NCBI RefSeq assembly: GCF_025370935.1
Contig: NC_133490.1
Coordinates: 8,664,060-8,728,059 of the forward strand
Reading direction: 5' to 3'
Origin: Choristoneura fumiferana
Taxonomy: Eukaryota > Arthropoda > Insecta > Lepidoptera > Tortricidae
Length of the DNA: 64,000 bases
Shown here: in pieces, positions 43,523 through 55,080 of the stretch
How positions within the stretch are numbered: the first letter of the stretch is position 1
Layout: each line of letters starts with the position of its first letter
Position numbers and translations under genes: made by a program
The notes under the pieces: generated by a model
Databases searched by the model: none
What the model saw: only the letters and a program-made list of their open reading frames with translations
What the model was told of the DNA's origin: nothing

Positions 43523-43669
43523 CAAAAAAATCGAAAAATCTCAGAGGTACGAGGTCGGGCTGGAACTGGAAGTGTGCTTTTGGTTAGCAATAAAGACAAA
43601 AGACAAGATACAAAAACATCTCTCAAACATCTTTATTAGCTAAGATATTAATGTCTAATCCTACTAATA

Positions 43670-43985
43670 TTATAAATGCGAAGGTTTGTGAGTATGTGTT
43701 TCTTCGTCACCCCAAATAGACTTGACAGATTTGGATGAAATTTGGTATGTAGATAGCTGGACGGCTGGAATAACAGATAGGCTTTTTATCCCGATAATCC
43801 CACAGGACAGGGATACAATCTTGAAGTTTCAACCGCTGTCTTTAGAGTCATGAAATTTATAGATGTTTTTTACAACATTAATGAAATCCATGACGAAGTT
43901 TTTAAGAATTCCCATGGGAATTTCGTAAAATCCCGGTTCTAAAGATTTACGCAAAGGCACGGGTATAGTGTAGTTTCGTATAAAA
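43670..43985 (+). mobile_element. AATATTATAAATGCGAAAG repeat, variant
   Basis: TAATATTATAAATGCGAAGG start; TTTTATCCCGATAATCCC middle; the right end AAGGCACGGGTATAG differs from other copies. Confidence 0.65.
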
Positions 43986-44166
43986 ACATCTAATTTATAA
44001 ACTGTAATTAATTATGCATTCACCTTGGCCGTTTCTTGTTCCGTATATGTCATAATCATAAACGTTACCAGCGACTTCCGACATAATTCGCGAAAACAAA
44101 CCAGGTACCTATTACGTATTTATATACTTGGTTATACTAAACTCGGAAGTTAATTTGGCTTTTTTA

Positions 44167-44262
44167 GGGTTCCGATCTCAATTGGCAAAAACGGAGCCTA
44201 TAGAATAAATTTGTTTTCCGTCTATATAGTCCGTCCGTCCGTCCGTCCGTCTGTCAAGACCT
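44167..44262 (+). mobile_element. GGGTTCC-family fragment
   Basis: AGGGTTCCGATCTCAATTGG then (GTCC)n; truncated. Confidence 0.7.
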
Positions 44263-44379
44263 TTTTCTCAGAAATGCGGAGGCATCAAGCTGAAATTAAT
44301 ATCAAATACTCAGGTCTGCTAGCCGTTGGCACTGTAAAAAAAAACCTCCAAGTCAACTGCCCGAAGAACTAAAGTCGCC

Positions 44380-44785
44380 GACATAGCTCGAAGAATATGG
44401 ATCTTGAAGTGGCATTGGGCAGGCCTCATCGCTCGAAGAACAGATAACCGTTGGGAGAGAAAAGTCCTCGAGTGGCGACCACGAACCGGAAGACAAACTT
44501 GGCAGGCCTCCCACTAGATCAGGGTTTCTTAAAGTGGGGTCCAGGGACTCCTTAGGGGTCCGTAGCATTTGTATCAGGGATCCGCAGTAGGTCTGTCTGT
44601 AAACATATATATAAGGAAATTTTCAAAAAAAAATTTGACGAGGGTCCGTGGTATTGTTTAAATTGTAAAAGTGGTCCGTGACTGCAAAAGTTTTAAGAAA
44701 CTGACGACAACGTGAGTGGCGAGTTGTCATTCATTCTGGCGTTCCATTAGGGCTTTTATTCAGCAGTGGACGTCTTCCAGCTGAT
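44380..44785 (+). mobile_element. RTE-like LINE fragment split by a hAT-like MITE
   Basis: DIARRIWILKWHWAGLIARR and KVLEWRPRTGRQTWQAS up to 44517, then the frame picks up at 44703 and ends SSGRLPADD. The MITE lies between. Confidence 0.75.
44519..44702. mobile_element. hAT-like MITE
   Basis: CAGGGTTTCTTAAAGTGGGG at the left and AGTTTTAAGAAACTG at the right; GGGGTCCGTAGC-type words inside. Confidence 0.7.
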
Positions 44786-45189
44786 GATGCGGCCACCTCG
44801 GCTGTTTTGTAGACCTACGCTCAGGTTTAACTACTTTACTACGACTATTACGTCGTCAATAGAAACCGCTAGTCGCGTCACAGGCGGGTGAAACGCGCGG
44901 AACTGACGCAACAGGGCCTTGACCCGCCTAGGACCACGCGGGGCTTAACGGAACGATAGTTGGCACCATAAAACAACAACGGAACACAAATTTTCTCTTA
45001 AATAACTTAACCGGTTTTGTAGAACCCCATAAGTTACGTTCGTTTCAGTTTAAGAAACATTTACATTAAAGTATCAGAATAAAATGCGTCATCATCATCA
45101 ACCAAGAAAAACTATTCATGAAACGAATGGTCTGTAGAAAAAATTACATTAGTGAATCGGAAACACACACAAACATTCGCATTCAGCAG

Positions 45190-45640
45190 GATAGTAATAG
45201 TAGAATGTACAACAAGAGCATAAAACGAGCGATTTTAACCGAGACGTTCATATAGCCACCCGAGCCGGTACGGCGAGGGTTGGTAGGCACGTCGAGGGGA
45301 AAATGAGTTTAATGCTCGAGTTTTACACTCTGCTTTTCACTTCGATGGTGAGGAAAAGAAATATCAACAGTGGAAACAATTGTTCATTTACTATGTACCT
45401 TTTATTGTTCATGCATCAGAATGTAATTATATTTTTTTTTGTTTTATTGATGTATTTTGATTAATTTGATTAAATTCATAATTAAAAAAATATATGTAGA
45501 AACTTCTTTGTTTGTGGCTGTCTACCCCTGATTGCCTTGGTCTTAGACGAAAATTTTACTTTATGCACTAAAGCATAAAAAGTCATTTTATGTCACATAG
45601 ATCTAGAATAAATACGAACTTTACGAGCATGAGAAGTAAA
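45190..45640 (+). mobile_element. REP-K copy, longest
   Basis: AGAATGTACAACAAGAGCAT to TTTACGAGCATGAGAAG. Confidence 0.7.
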
Positions 45641-45659
45641 AATTTTATTTAATAATAAC

Positions 45660-45865
45660 CAAAACGCGAACACGAAACGCAGTTTTTCGATAGCACACAC
45701 TTCCTGCGCACGCACGTAACTTCCTAAGCGCGTTACGCAACAGGAACAGGCGGGCCGGCGCCCGCGCTGGTGAAAGTGAGTGCAACGCACGCGAATGTCA
45801 ATGTGACGTGGGGGAATTGGGTTAGGTGCGTGACGCGGCGATTGATGCGTTCTGATTTAAACGCA
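45660..45865. other. GC-rich island of unknown role
   Basis: Rich in CGCACG and GCGTGACGCGGCG words with several CpG. Open frames on the minus strand are unrecognised. Could be a promoter or a remnant exon. Confidence 0.3.
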
Positions 45866-45871
45866 GAACTA

Positions 45872-45959
45872 TACTGAGCGACAAAAATGCCCTCAAATGT
45901 ACCTATGCAATAATAGGTAATTTTGTATGATGAGTGGGCCAAAGTTTGTGCCCTGAGTA
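45872..45959 (+). mobile_element. TACTGAGCGGC MITE copy
   Basis: TACTGAGCGACAAAAATGCC to TTTGTGCCCTGAGTA. Confidence 0.75.
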
Positions 45960-45965
45960 TCAATA

Positions 45966-46183
45966 TCTATACCAATATTAAACATGCGAAAGTGTGTGTT
46001 CGTATGTTTGTCCGTCTTTCACGTCAAAACGGAGCGACGGATCGACGTGATTTTTGGCATAGAGATAATTTATGAGCCAGAGAGTGACAGAGGCTACTTT
46101 TTATCCGGAAAAATGCACAGTTCCCGAGGGAACAGCGCGCGATAACCGAATTCCACGCGGGCGAAGCCGCGGGCAAAAGCTAG
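45966..46183 (+). mobile_element. AATATTATAAATGCGAAAG repeat, complete
   Basis: From ATACCAATATTAAACATGCG to CGCGGGCAAAAGCTAGTA. Confidence 0.75.
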
Positions 46184-46220
46184 TATGATAATATATGCGT
46201 GTATGTTTTACTTTATTGTA

Positions 46221-46350
46221 CAGTTACCAGCACCAATATCTGATACAACACGTGCCTAAATATATCTGATAGTCACTCTGTTTCTAAGGCTGATAGGACG
46301 TGCCAGAGTTTTTGCACGCTCCGCTGTGTCAGATATTAATGCAGGTGACT
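46221..46350. mobile_element. CAGTCACCAGCA MITE copy
   Basis: CAGTTACCAGCACCAATATC and a mirror ending CAGGTGACT, TA at the left. Confidence 0.75.
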
Positions 46351-46391
46351 ATATACTAGTGTTTACCCTCGGCACAGAATAGATAATAGTA

Positions 46392-46526
46392 CAGTCGAGT
46401 TCATAAACTTGTGAGCAAAAATTTGATCAACAATATCTAAACACGCTTCTACGCCGTTGACAATAATAGAGTCGTGTTCAGATATTTTTGATCAAATTTT
46501 TGTTTAGAAGTTTATGAACTCGAATG
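46392..46526. mobile_element. TA-flanked MITE (CAGTCGAGTTCATAAAC)
   Basis: CAGTCGAGTTCATAAACTTG and GTTTATGAACTCGAATG, TA at both sides, TTTGATCA in the arms. Confidence 0.85.
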
Positions 46527-46708
46527 TACAAGTACAGAAGATTCTCTTTTTTGATGTTGACAAAGCCCGCCATTCTATATGCCTACGTAATTTTTATTAG
46601 CAAAATCACCACGCAAGCGTAAATCATTAGATCCAGCGGTTGAATTCAAATTCTGGGATTTCAAATACTTCCCATGAGAATTTCCAAAAATGATATCGTG
46701 GTATTTTT

Positions 46709-46955
46709 TATTCGACTGGATGGCAAACAAGCAAGAACATCTGCAACAACAGGGATATTAATTGCAGATGCGTTGCCAACCTAGAGGCCTAAGATGGGAT
46801 ACCTCAAGTGCCAGTAATTTCACCGGCTGTCTTACTCTCCACGCCGAAACACAACAGTGCAAGCACTGCTGCTTCACGGCAGGATTAATGAGTAAGATGG
46901 TGGTAGCAATCCGGGCGGACCTTGCACAAGGTCCTACCACCTGCAAAACTTTCGT
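46709..46955 (+). mobile_element. REP-V, longest copy
   Basis: Continues past the point where other copies stop, through GCCGAAACACAACAGTGC to CCTACCACCTGCAAAAC. Confidence 0.75.
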
Positions 46956-47013
46956 ACTTTCGTTCGGCTTATGTACTTTCGTAGACATTACGGAAATTTA
47001 CTATGTTCTTCAA

Positions 47014-47340
47014 AATTCAAATTCAAATGATTTATTCAGTAAATAGGCGCAATGGGCACTTTTACACGTCTTTTTTAAAACTAGCAGCGCTTCGGAAAGA
47101 CCATCATTGCAAGAAGAATGCAACGCAAGAAACTGGCAGAAAGTCATTTTTCATAAATATAATTACAATAAAATACTTAAAAACTATATTATACAATTAA
47201 AGAAAAAAATACAAAAAATAATAATAAAAGAAATACAGGGATGTTTGGGGTCCCTTATTACAATACTAAACAAACAATATTAAACTATATCTACGTTCAG
47301 TGGAAGTGTAGAATGCTCCACCGTCATAATTTTAAATTAT
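47014..47340 (-). mobile_element. LINE 3' end (TTCAGTAAATAGGC family)
   Basis: Same blocks as 24890-25215, with many single-base losses. Confidence 0.65.
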
Positions 47341-47374
47341 AAATTTATGACTTCAAATACTATAGATTATATCC

Positions 47375-47645
47375 CCAGCTATATAGTTCCACTGCTGGGA
47401 GGCTCCTCTCGATAAGAGGGCTTGGGCCATAGTTCCACGCGGCCCAGTGCGGATGGGAATTCGCACGCACACTGATCGCGGCGCAGGTTGGTGCAGGTTT
47501 CCTCACGATGTTTTCTTCACCGCAAATTTTGTGTAAATTCAAATGTAATTCCGCACATGAATTCGAAAACTCAGAGGTGCGAGCCAGGGTTCGAACCCAC
47601 GACCCTCTGCTTGAGAGGCGATAGGTCAAACACTAGACCACACGG
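47375..47645 (-). mobile_element. SINE-2 copy
   Basis: GGGTTCGAACCC box at 47587; many small deletions relative to the copy at 42421. Confidence 0.8.
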
Positions 47646-47774
47646 CTTCATAAGTAATAGATTTATATATTTTCCTGTAATCTACAGGATGCCTCTAAAA
47701 GGTTCGATTCTACTCGCATTACAGAGCTACTTTTGTTCTGAAACTTTTTAAAAACAGACCACTACACTCGTATA

Positions 47775-47914
47775 TACTGAGCGGCAAAAAATCTGGCCCT
47801 CAAGTATGTATGAAGGGTAAATTTTGTGCTACTGAGTATATACTCAGTATATCTCGTAGCACAAAATTTGGCCCATACAAAAATTACTTGAGGGCCAGAT
47901 TTTTGCCGCTATAT
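47775..47914. mobile_element. Double TACTGAGCGGC MITE, tail to tail
   Basis: Both outer ends read GCGGCAAAAA(T)CTGGCC inward, with a central GAGTATATACTC junction. Confidence 0.8.
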
Positions 47915-48996
47915 CTGTTTAATGTAATAATATTAAGTTTGCAATACAATGCTAAAATGACAGCACATTGATAAATGATTATCTTATAGAGATGCCAAAT
48001 TATTTTATGCTATAATATGGTACGCCTAATCTCGTTAGCTGCAATGATTCAAACATGGACCCTCCTTTAATGTGTTTATAATATTACGAATGCCGACTAT
48101 AATGATCCAAAACACCTCTTTAACCTTACAAGGTCTTATAAACCATACAATGTACCATTATCTTCATTAAACCTTTGTTCTACATCTTGTCAGAACATAA
48201 TGAGGTACTGTGACAGAGTTGTAATACCATATCGGTCCGTGACTATCCATTGTGGCTCGGATTGCTCAGGCTGTGGTCTCACATGCAGCGGCTCTAGGAA
48301 ATAAAGATAAAAGCATATAAATAGCTTAATTCCGTCAAATGTTACACACATCGCGATATTTAAATTTATTAACTCCCGGCGCGAAAGAGGGATGTTACAA
48401 TTTTGACGACAATGTTTGTCTGTGGCATTGTAGCTTTCAAACGGATGACCAATTTCGATGCGGTTTTTTATGTTTGAGTGAACAGGTTGATACTGTACTA
48501 GTGAGGTACACCTTTGGCCTCGTTTGCACTTTACATCAGGTGAGATTCCGTGAGATAGGGGCTAGATAGGGGTCAATCACGGTCAGTTTTATGTAAAATA
48601 AAATTGCTTTGGCCGTTGTTGAGATATTGAACTTTGAGTTTACCTACATTTTTTTATGATAAAATAAATATAATTTAATTAATTACACTACATAATATCT
48701 TAAACTTCGTTAAAATGATTACTAAAAGTAAATGAACTATAACTAGAAAAAAATGTAAATGGATCTCCCCGCGGCATGGACCCAAACATGTTTACTTATT
48801 GGGTTAAATCCTAAATCTCAACTGTTTGTGCATCATAATAGTTTTTAGCTGGGCTTACAATACATCAGTATTTTATAAGTGTAACACACCATTTTCGTTT
48901 GAAAAGTAAGTGAAGAAACCAATATACACTTATGAAGCAGGTCCATGATGTGTGTGAAGTTCCCAAGTCGCATTGAACTGAGGAACTACAGCCTAA

Positions 48997-49121
48997 GCCT
49001 ACGAAGTGGAAAATTCAAACTTCGTATCTTGCTGTCCCGCTGACGCTAATATTATTTAATACGAAAGTGAGAGGGACAGTACGATACGAACTTCGATTTT
49101 CGAATTTCGTAGTAGCCCCCT
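48997..49121. mobile_element. TACTACGAA MITE in copy A
   Basis: Left arm CTACGAAGTGGAAAATTC, right arm CGAATTTCGTAGTAGCCCC. It splits a SINE-2 scrap (GTGTGAAGTTCCCAAG). Confidence 0.75.
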
Positions 49122-49913
49122 ATATACAGCAGTAGGACAAATAAAAGCGATAAAGTAAAACAGTATTACTATTTAATGTTTAATTAAACAGTTTCTTGGT
49201 AAACATTTCATTTTTAATACAAGCTCTTTTGTTGACTGTACTTGTATTGTCACCCAAACTACATTTGCATACCAAATTTCAAGTCAATGCCATTAACCGT
49301 TAAAGAGTTAAGTCCTGTGGTTACGATCCTGCCTGGACTACCAGGATGTCACTACCAGATTATTGTATTGTCACGCAATTTACATAAGTATACCTAATTT
49401 TAAGTCAATCCAACTACTGGAAGTTGGTCGAATTAAACTGGCAGGATTTGATTACAAACAGACAGACAGGAAACGGGACAGGTGAAACTAAACAAAAGCT
49501 TGTAAAAAGCGCATCCGCCCCACTCCAGCCACATCTCCGATACCATAGACAAACTGTTTCAAAACGGGGTGACCGCGATGCCGGCCGGTGAAACGCGCGA
49601 AAGCGACCTCGAAACAGATGCATGTCTATGCCGCGCATAACGGTCCGTGCACGTATTGTTTCGCTGCTTATCTGTGGTTAGCTCGCTGGTATCATTTGAG
49701 AGCACAGATGCAAAATCCATGACCGTGAAAAATAGCTGCTGTCAAAATAGTAGGGTAGAAAGAGACGATGAATGCGATTGCTAGTCTTTACGCATTAGAC
49801 AATTCAGCTTCTGGTGATGCGGCCTATCCTGGTGTTAGTGGTGGTGGTGCTGGTGAAGCCATTTGTTGGCTAGCATAACATATAAGTAAATAAATAAACA
49901 TGATAAAGTCAAT

Positions 49914-50328
49914 CATTACAAGATGACAGATAGTGCTCCTTAAACATAGATTTAAAGAGTGACAAAAGATTTTTGCCACTCTTTAAATCTATGCTTAAGG
50001 AGCTCTATTCATTGTAGAAAGTAGAGACTTCATAGTCTCAGGAAATGCAGTTTGATACTTTCAAGGTAGGCGATAGTATCCCACTGCACGCCATCAATCC
50101 ATATTTTTCGGGTCTAAAACATGAACAGGATACCAAAAAAGATCCATAAACATCTTATGATGTTGACAATTAGTGGTTCCTCCAGAATTCACCCTCATTA
50201 GAACGCAGGTAACATTTCCTGAGACTACGAAGTCTCTACTCTCTACAATGGATAGAGCTCCTTAAGCATAGATTTAAAGAGTGAAATGATTTTGCTTAAG
50301 GAACACTATCTGTCATCTTGTAATTATT
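49914..50328. mobile_element. Foldback MITE in copy A
   Basis: ATTACAAGATGACAGATAG and its mirror at 50306-50328. Each end also holds its own small hairpin around CATAGATTTAAAGAGTG. The second copy is 54094-54505. Confidence 0.8.
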
Positions 50329-50652
50329 GATTTATGTATGTTGCTGCCCATATTTAATAGACGTTTATATTATTATTTTGCTAATATCTCTCATAGTTAT
50401 TAGCCAAGTGCTTTTTAAAATTTTAAGCTTGACATGTAAGATTTATACTATGCGGCATTATTAAGGATGATTTTCTGTAAGAGTGTGTATATTGTATGTC
50501 GAGAGGCATTAGCATGAAGTATTATATTATTATTATTTTCAAAAACATTACACAGTATTATAGCTTAAAACTAATGCACGAATATGTATGTGTAGATGTA
50601 TTTTAATAATCTGATCTATTGTTGATGCACCACCTGTTGAAAAATAGTTTTT

Positions 50653-50725
50653 CCTTAAATTGAAAATACAAACTGAAATATAGATGCACAGAAAACCAGA
50701 AAAATAAGCATCACTGCTCGTCATC
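50653..50725 (-). mobile_element. SINE-3 tail, reversed
   Basis: TTGAAAATACAAACTGAAAT to AAATAAGCATCACTG; the tRNA-like head is gone. Confidence 0.7.
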
Positions 50726-50814
50726 ATCGCTAGCGTCACTGCTTAAGTGGCTAAATAAGAAACAAACAAGCTGAGATATGAGGTGCATAGGGGAAATTCG
50801 TGTCTGTACCGTTG

Positions 50815-50945
50815 ACCCACAGTGGTGTAGCGGTATAACACGCGGTACGGAATACCGAGGACCTGGGTTCGATTCCCAGTGATGGTCTTATTTTTCTGGT
50901 TTTTCTGTGCATCTATATTTCAGTTGTATTTTCAATTTAGGTTTT
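50815..50945 (+). mobile_element. SINE-3 in copy A
   Basis: Acceptor start ACCCACA is mutated relative to the good copies; T arm and tail conserved. Confidence 0.8.
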
Positions 50946-51571
50946 ACGGGATGACCGTAAAAGTAAAATTTGGAATTGAAATAAAAAAAAATACAAAAAG
51001 ATTGTCTTTCCTGTAAATGTGATGAGATCCCTCTTAAGCGATTAGGCCGCCTCTTGCTTGCCTTGTAATTTTTTTGTGTACCTGTTTTCTGTATTGCTTA
51101 CTATTTCTGGTGTACAATAAAGAGTCATTGCATTGTATTGTATTGTATTAGTATTGTATTATATAGAGTGAGAAGACAGCACTAGCCCTCTCCATGTAGA
51201 AAGAAAACTTGGAAGATTAGGCGTACTGACTAAATCTCAGGGTTTGTGTATTAGCAAACGAACTTCGGGTCTGTATTGTGGAGCTTTTTCTAAATAATAG
51301 TCGGTTTTTACTTCCGCTGTTCACCATGTTGATCAAGATTTCTGAGGGTCTTATAGTCAAATTGTGGCTTTTATTGGGAAGCGAAAGAAACAAATGTTTA
51401 CTAGCCGCCGTTGACTTAATGACACAGGGTGGAAATTAGGTTGGAGAGACCAAAGAGTGTCTGCTCTGTGAGCATCAAACTACACCCTAACTGTTAAAGC
51501 TGAGCAAGATCTTTTTTACCTAGTTGAACCAACGGCTTTGTCAATATTACTGTAATTATTGTAAGCCTACT

Positions 51572-51602
51572 AACTGAAAGAAAGAAGAAAGAAAGAAAGA
51601 AT
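51572..51602. repeat. (GAAA)n microsatellite in copy A
   Basis: GAAAGAAAGAAGAAAGAAAG; repeated in copy B at 55704-55728. Confidence 0.85.
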
Positions 51603-51957
51603 TTATTTGAAATATAACAAGGTTACAATGGGGATATCGCGTATGAAGTCGCCACTAGAGGCGCTAGTGTATCGTGAGACTCCGAAATGTCAAATCTCAT
51701 AGTTTTTTTGGGTGAGCTAGCGGGGTTTTATTTATAAAATTAGAATAATTTTGTGAATATTAGCAATGTCTGAATTAATTATGGCAATATGCGTTGCGGG
51801 GCAATGAATGTCTGTGTTTTGAGACAGTTTTGTCTTTCGAAACCTTTGTCCTCACTTTTTTCCGAACAAAACGGGGACTTGCAACACTGTGGCAATGCTC
51901 GCAATTTTTATGGTACGGTTTTAAGTTGTATTAAATAATGATTTAATCTAATCTTTG

Positions 51958-52057
51958 NNNNNNNNNNNNNNNNNNNNNNNNNNNNNNNNNNNNNNNNNNN
52001 NNNNNNNNNNNNNNNNNNNNNNNNNNNNNNNNNNNNNNNNNNNNNNNNNNNNNNNNN
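51958..52057. other. Assembly gap, 100 N
   Basis: Exactly 100 N, the usual placeholder for unknown size, lying at the junction of the two 4-kb copies. Confidence 0.99.
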
Positions 52058-53149
52058 TGTTTTTTTTCTGAATGTAATAATATTATGTTTGCAATACAAT
52101 GCTAAAATGACAGCACATTGATAAATGATTATCTTATAGAGATGCCAAATTATTTTATGCTATAATATGGTACGCCTAATCTCGTTAGCTGCAATGATTC
52201 AAACATGGACCCTCCTTTAATGTGTTTATAATATTACGAATGCCGACTATAATGATCCAAAACACCTCTTTAACCTTACAAGGTCTCATAAACCATACAA
52301 TGTACCATTATCTTCATTAAACCTTTGTTCTACATCTTGTCAGAACATAATGAGGTACTGTGACAGAGTTGTAATACCATATCGGTCCGTGACTATCCAT
52401 TGTGGCTCGGATTGCTCAGGCTGTGGTCTCACATGCAGCGGCTCTAGGAAATAAAGATAAATGCATGTAAATAGCAAAATTTCGTCAAATCGGGTCATCA
52501 ATCCGGTCATCGCGATATTTAAATTTTTTAACTTCCGGCGCGAAAGAGGGATGTTACAATTTTGACGACAATGTTTGTTTGTGCTTTCAAACGGTTGGAC
52601 CAATTTCGATGCGGTTTTTTATGTTTGAGTGAACAGGTTGATACTGTACTAGTGACGTACACCTCGTACTCGTTTGCACTTTACATCAGTCAGGTGAGAT
52701 TCCGTGAGATAGGGGCTAGATAGGGGTCAATCACGGTCAATTTTATTGTAAAATAAAATTGCTTTGGCCGTTGTTGAGATATTGAACTTTGACTTTACCT
52801 ACATTTTTTTAAGATAAAATAAATATAATTTAATTAATTAAGTACACTACATAATATCTTAAACTTCGTTAAAATTATTACTAAAAGTAAAATAAAAGTA
52901 ACTGAACTATAACTAGAAAAAGATGTAAATGGATCTCCCCGCGGCATGGACCCAAACATGTTTACTTATTGGGTTAAATCCTAAATCTCAACTGTTTGTG
53001 CATCATAATAGTTTTTAGCTGGGCTTACAATACATCAGTATTTTATAAGTGTAACACACCATTTTCGTTTGAAAAGTAAGTGAAGAAACCAATATACACT
53101 TATGAAGCAGGTCCATGATGTGTGTGAAGTTCCCAAGTCGCATTGAGCT

Positions 53150-53290
53150 GAGGAACTACAGCCTAAGCCTACGAAGTGGAAAATTCAAACTTTGTATCTT
53201 GCTGTCCCGCTGACGCTAATATTATTTAATACGAAAGTGAGAGGGACAGTACGATACGAACTTCGATTTTCGAATTTCGTAGTAGCCCCC
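53150..53290. mobile_element. TACTACGAA MITE in copy B
   Basis: Equivalent of 48997-49121 with one extra C in the right-hand C run. Confidence 0.75.
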
Positions 53291-54093
53291 CTATATACAG
53301 CAGTAGGACAAATAAAAGCGATAAAGTAAAACAGTATTACTATTTAATGTTTAATTAAACAGTTTCTTGGTAAACATTTCATTTTTAATACAAGCTTCTT
53401 TTTGTTGACTGTTCTTGTATTGTCACTCAAACTACATTTGCATACCAAATTTCAAGTCAATGCCATTAACCGTTAAAGAGTTAAGTCCTGTGGTTACGAT
53501 CCTGCCTGGACTACCAGGATGTCACTACCAGATTATTGTATTGTCACGCAATTTACATAAGTATCCCTAATTTTAAGTCAATCCAACTACTGGAAGTTGG
53601 TCAAATTATTTAACTGGCAAGATTTGATTACAAACAGACAGACAGGAAACGGGACAGGTGAAACTAAACAAAAGCTTGTAAAAAGCGCATCCGCCCCACT
53701 CCAGCCACATCTCCGATACCATAGACAAACTGTTTCAAAACGGGGTGACCGCGATGCCGGCCGGTGAAACGCGCGAAAGCGACCTCGAAACAGATGCATG
53801 TCTATGCCGCGCATAACGGTCCGTGCACGTATTGTTTCGCTGCTTATCTGTGGTTAGCTCGCTGGTATCATTTGAGAGCACAGATGCAAAATCCATGACC
53901 GTGAAAAATAGCTGCTGTCAAAATAGTAGGGTAGAAAGAGACGATGAATGCGATTGCTAGTATTTACGCATTAGACAATTCAGCTTCTGGTGATGCGGCC
54001 TACCCTGGTGTTAGTGGTGGTGGTGCTGGTGAAGCCATTTGTTGGCTAGCATAAACAATTAAATAAAATAAATAAACATGATAAAGTCAATCA

Positions 54094-54505
54094 TTACAAG
54101 ATGACAGATAGTGCTCCTTAAACATAGATTTAAAGAGTGACAAAGATTTTGCCACTCTTTAAATCTATGCTTAAGGAGCTCTATTCATTGTAGAAAGTAG
54201 AGACTTCATAGTCTCAGGAAATGCAGTTTGATACTTTCAAGGTAGGCGATAGTATCCCACTGCACGCCATCAATCCATATTTTTCGGGTCTAAAACATGA
54301 ACAGGATACCAAAAAAGATCCAAAAACATCTTATGATGTTGACAATTAGTGGTTCCTCCAGAATTCACCTTCATTAGAATGCAGGTAACATTTCCTGAGA
54401 CTACGAAGTCTCTACTCTCTACAATGGATAGCGCTCCTTAAGCATAGATTTAAAGAGTGAAAATGATTTTGCTTAAGGAACACTATCTGTCATCTTGTAA
54501 TTATT
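54094..54505. mobile_element. Foldback MITE in copy B
   Basis: Equivalent of 49914-50328; the arms remain paired. Confidence 0.8.
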
Positions 54506-54955
54506 GATTTATGTATGTGCTATATTTAATTAGACGTTATTATTATTATATTTTATTACATATCTCTCATAGTTTGCTGCCCCATGCTTTAATTTAAACT
54601 ATGTGTATTTATTATATTATTATTTTTCGAAAACATTATGTCGAGAGCGTAGCATGAAGTATTATATTATTATTTTCAAAAACATTACACAGTATTATAG
54701 CTTAATACTAATGCACGAATATGTATGTGTAGATGTATTTTAATAATCTGATCTATTGTTGATGCACCACCTGTTGAAAACTAGTCTTTCCTTAAATTGA
54801 AAATACAAACTGAAATATAGATGCACAGAAAAACCAGAAAAATAAGACCATCACTGCTCGTCATCATCGCTAGCGTCACTGCTTAAGTGGCTAAAATAAG
54901 AAACAAACAAGCTGAGATATGAGGTGCATAGGGGAAATTCGTGTCTGTACCGTTG

Positions 54956-55080
54956 ACCATCAGTGGTGTAGCGGTATAGCACGCGGTACGGAATACCGAG
55001 GACCTGGGTTCGATTCCCAGTGATGGTCTTATTTTTCTGGTTTTTCTGTGCATCTATATTTCAGTTTGTATTTTCAATTT
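54956..55080 (+). mobile_element. SINE-3 in copy B
   Basis: The head 54956-55028 keeps the complete acceptor pairing ACCATCA/TGATGGT. A reversed SINE-3 tail precedes it at about 54790-54860. Confidence 0.8.

Larger units (their letters stand above)
47921..51957 (+). repeat. 4-kb direct repeat, copy A
   Basis: Matches 52071-56066 from AATGTAATAATATTA to TCTAATCTTTG with scattered substitutions and small indels. It holds a TACTACGAA MITE, a foldback MITE, two opposed SINE-3 copies and a GAAA run. It ends at the 100-N gap. Confidence 0.95.

Noticed and set aside
49414..49638. 74-codon minus frame, found again at 53587-53814
   Set aside because: It is kept only because the whole 4-kb segment is present twice; no motif, no splice support.
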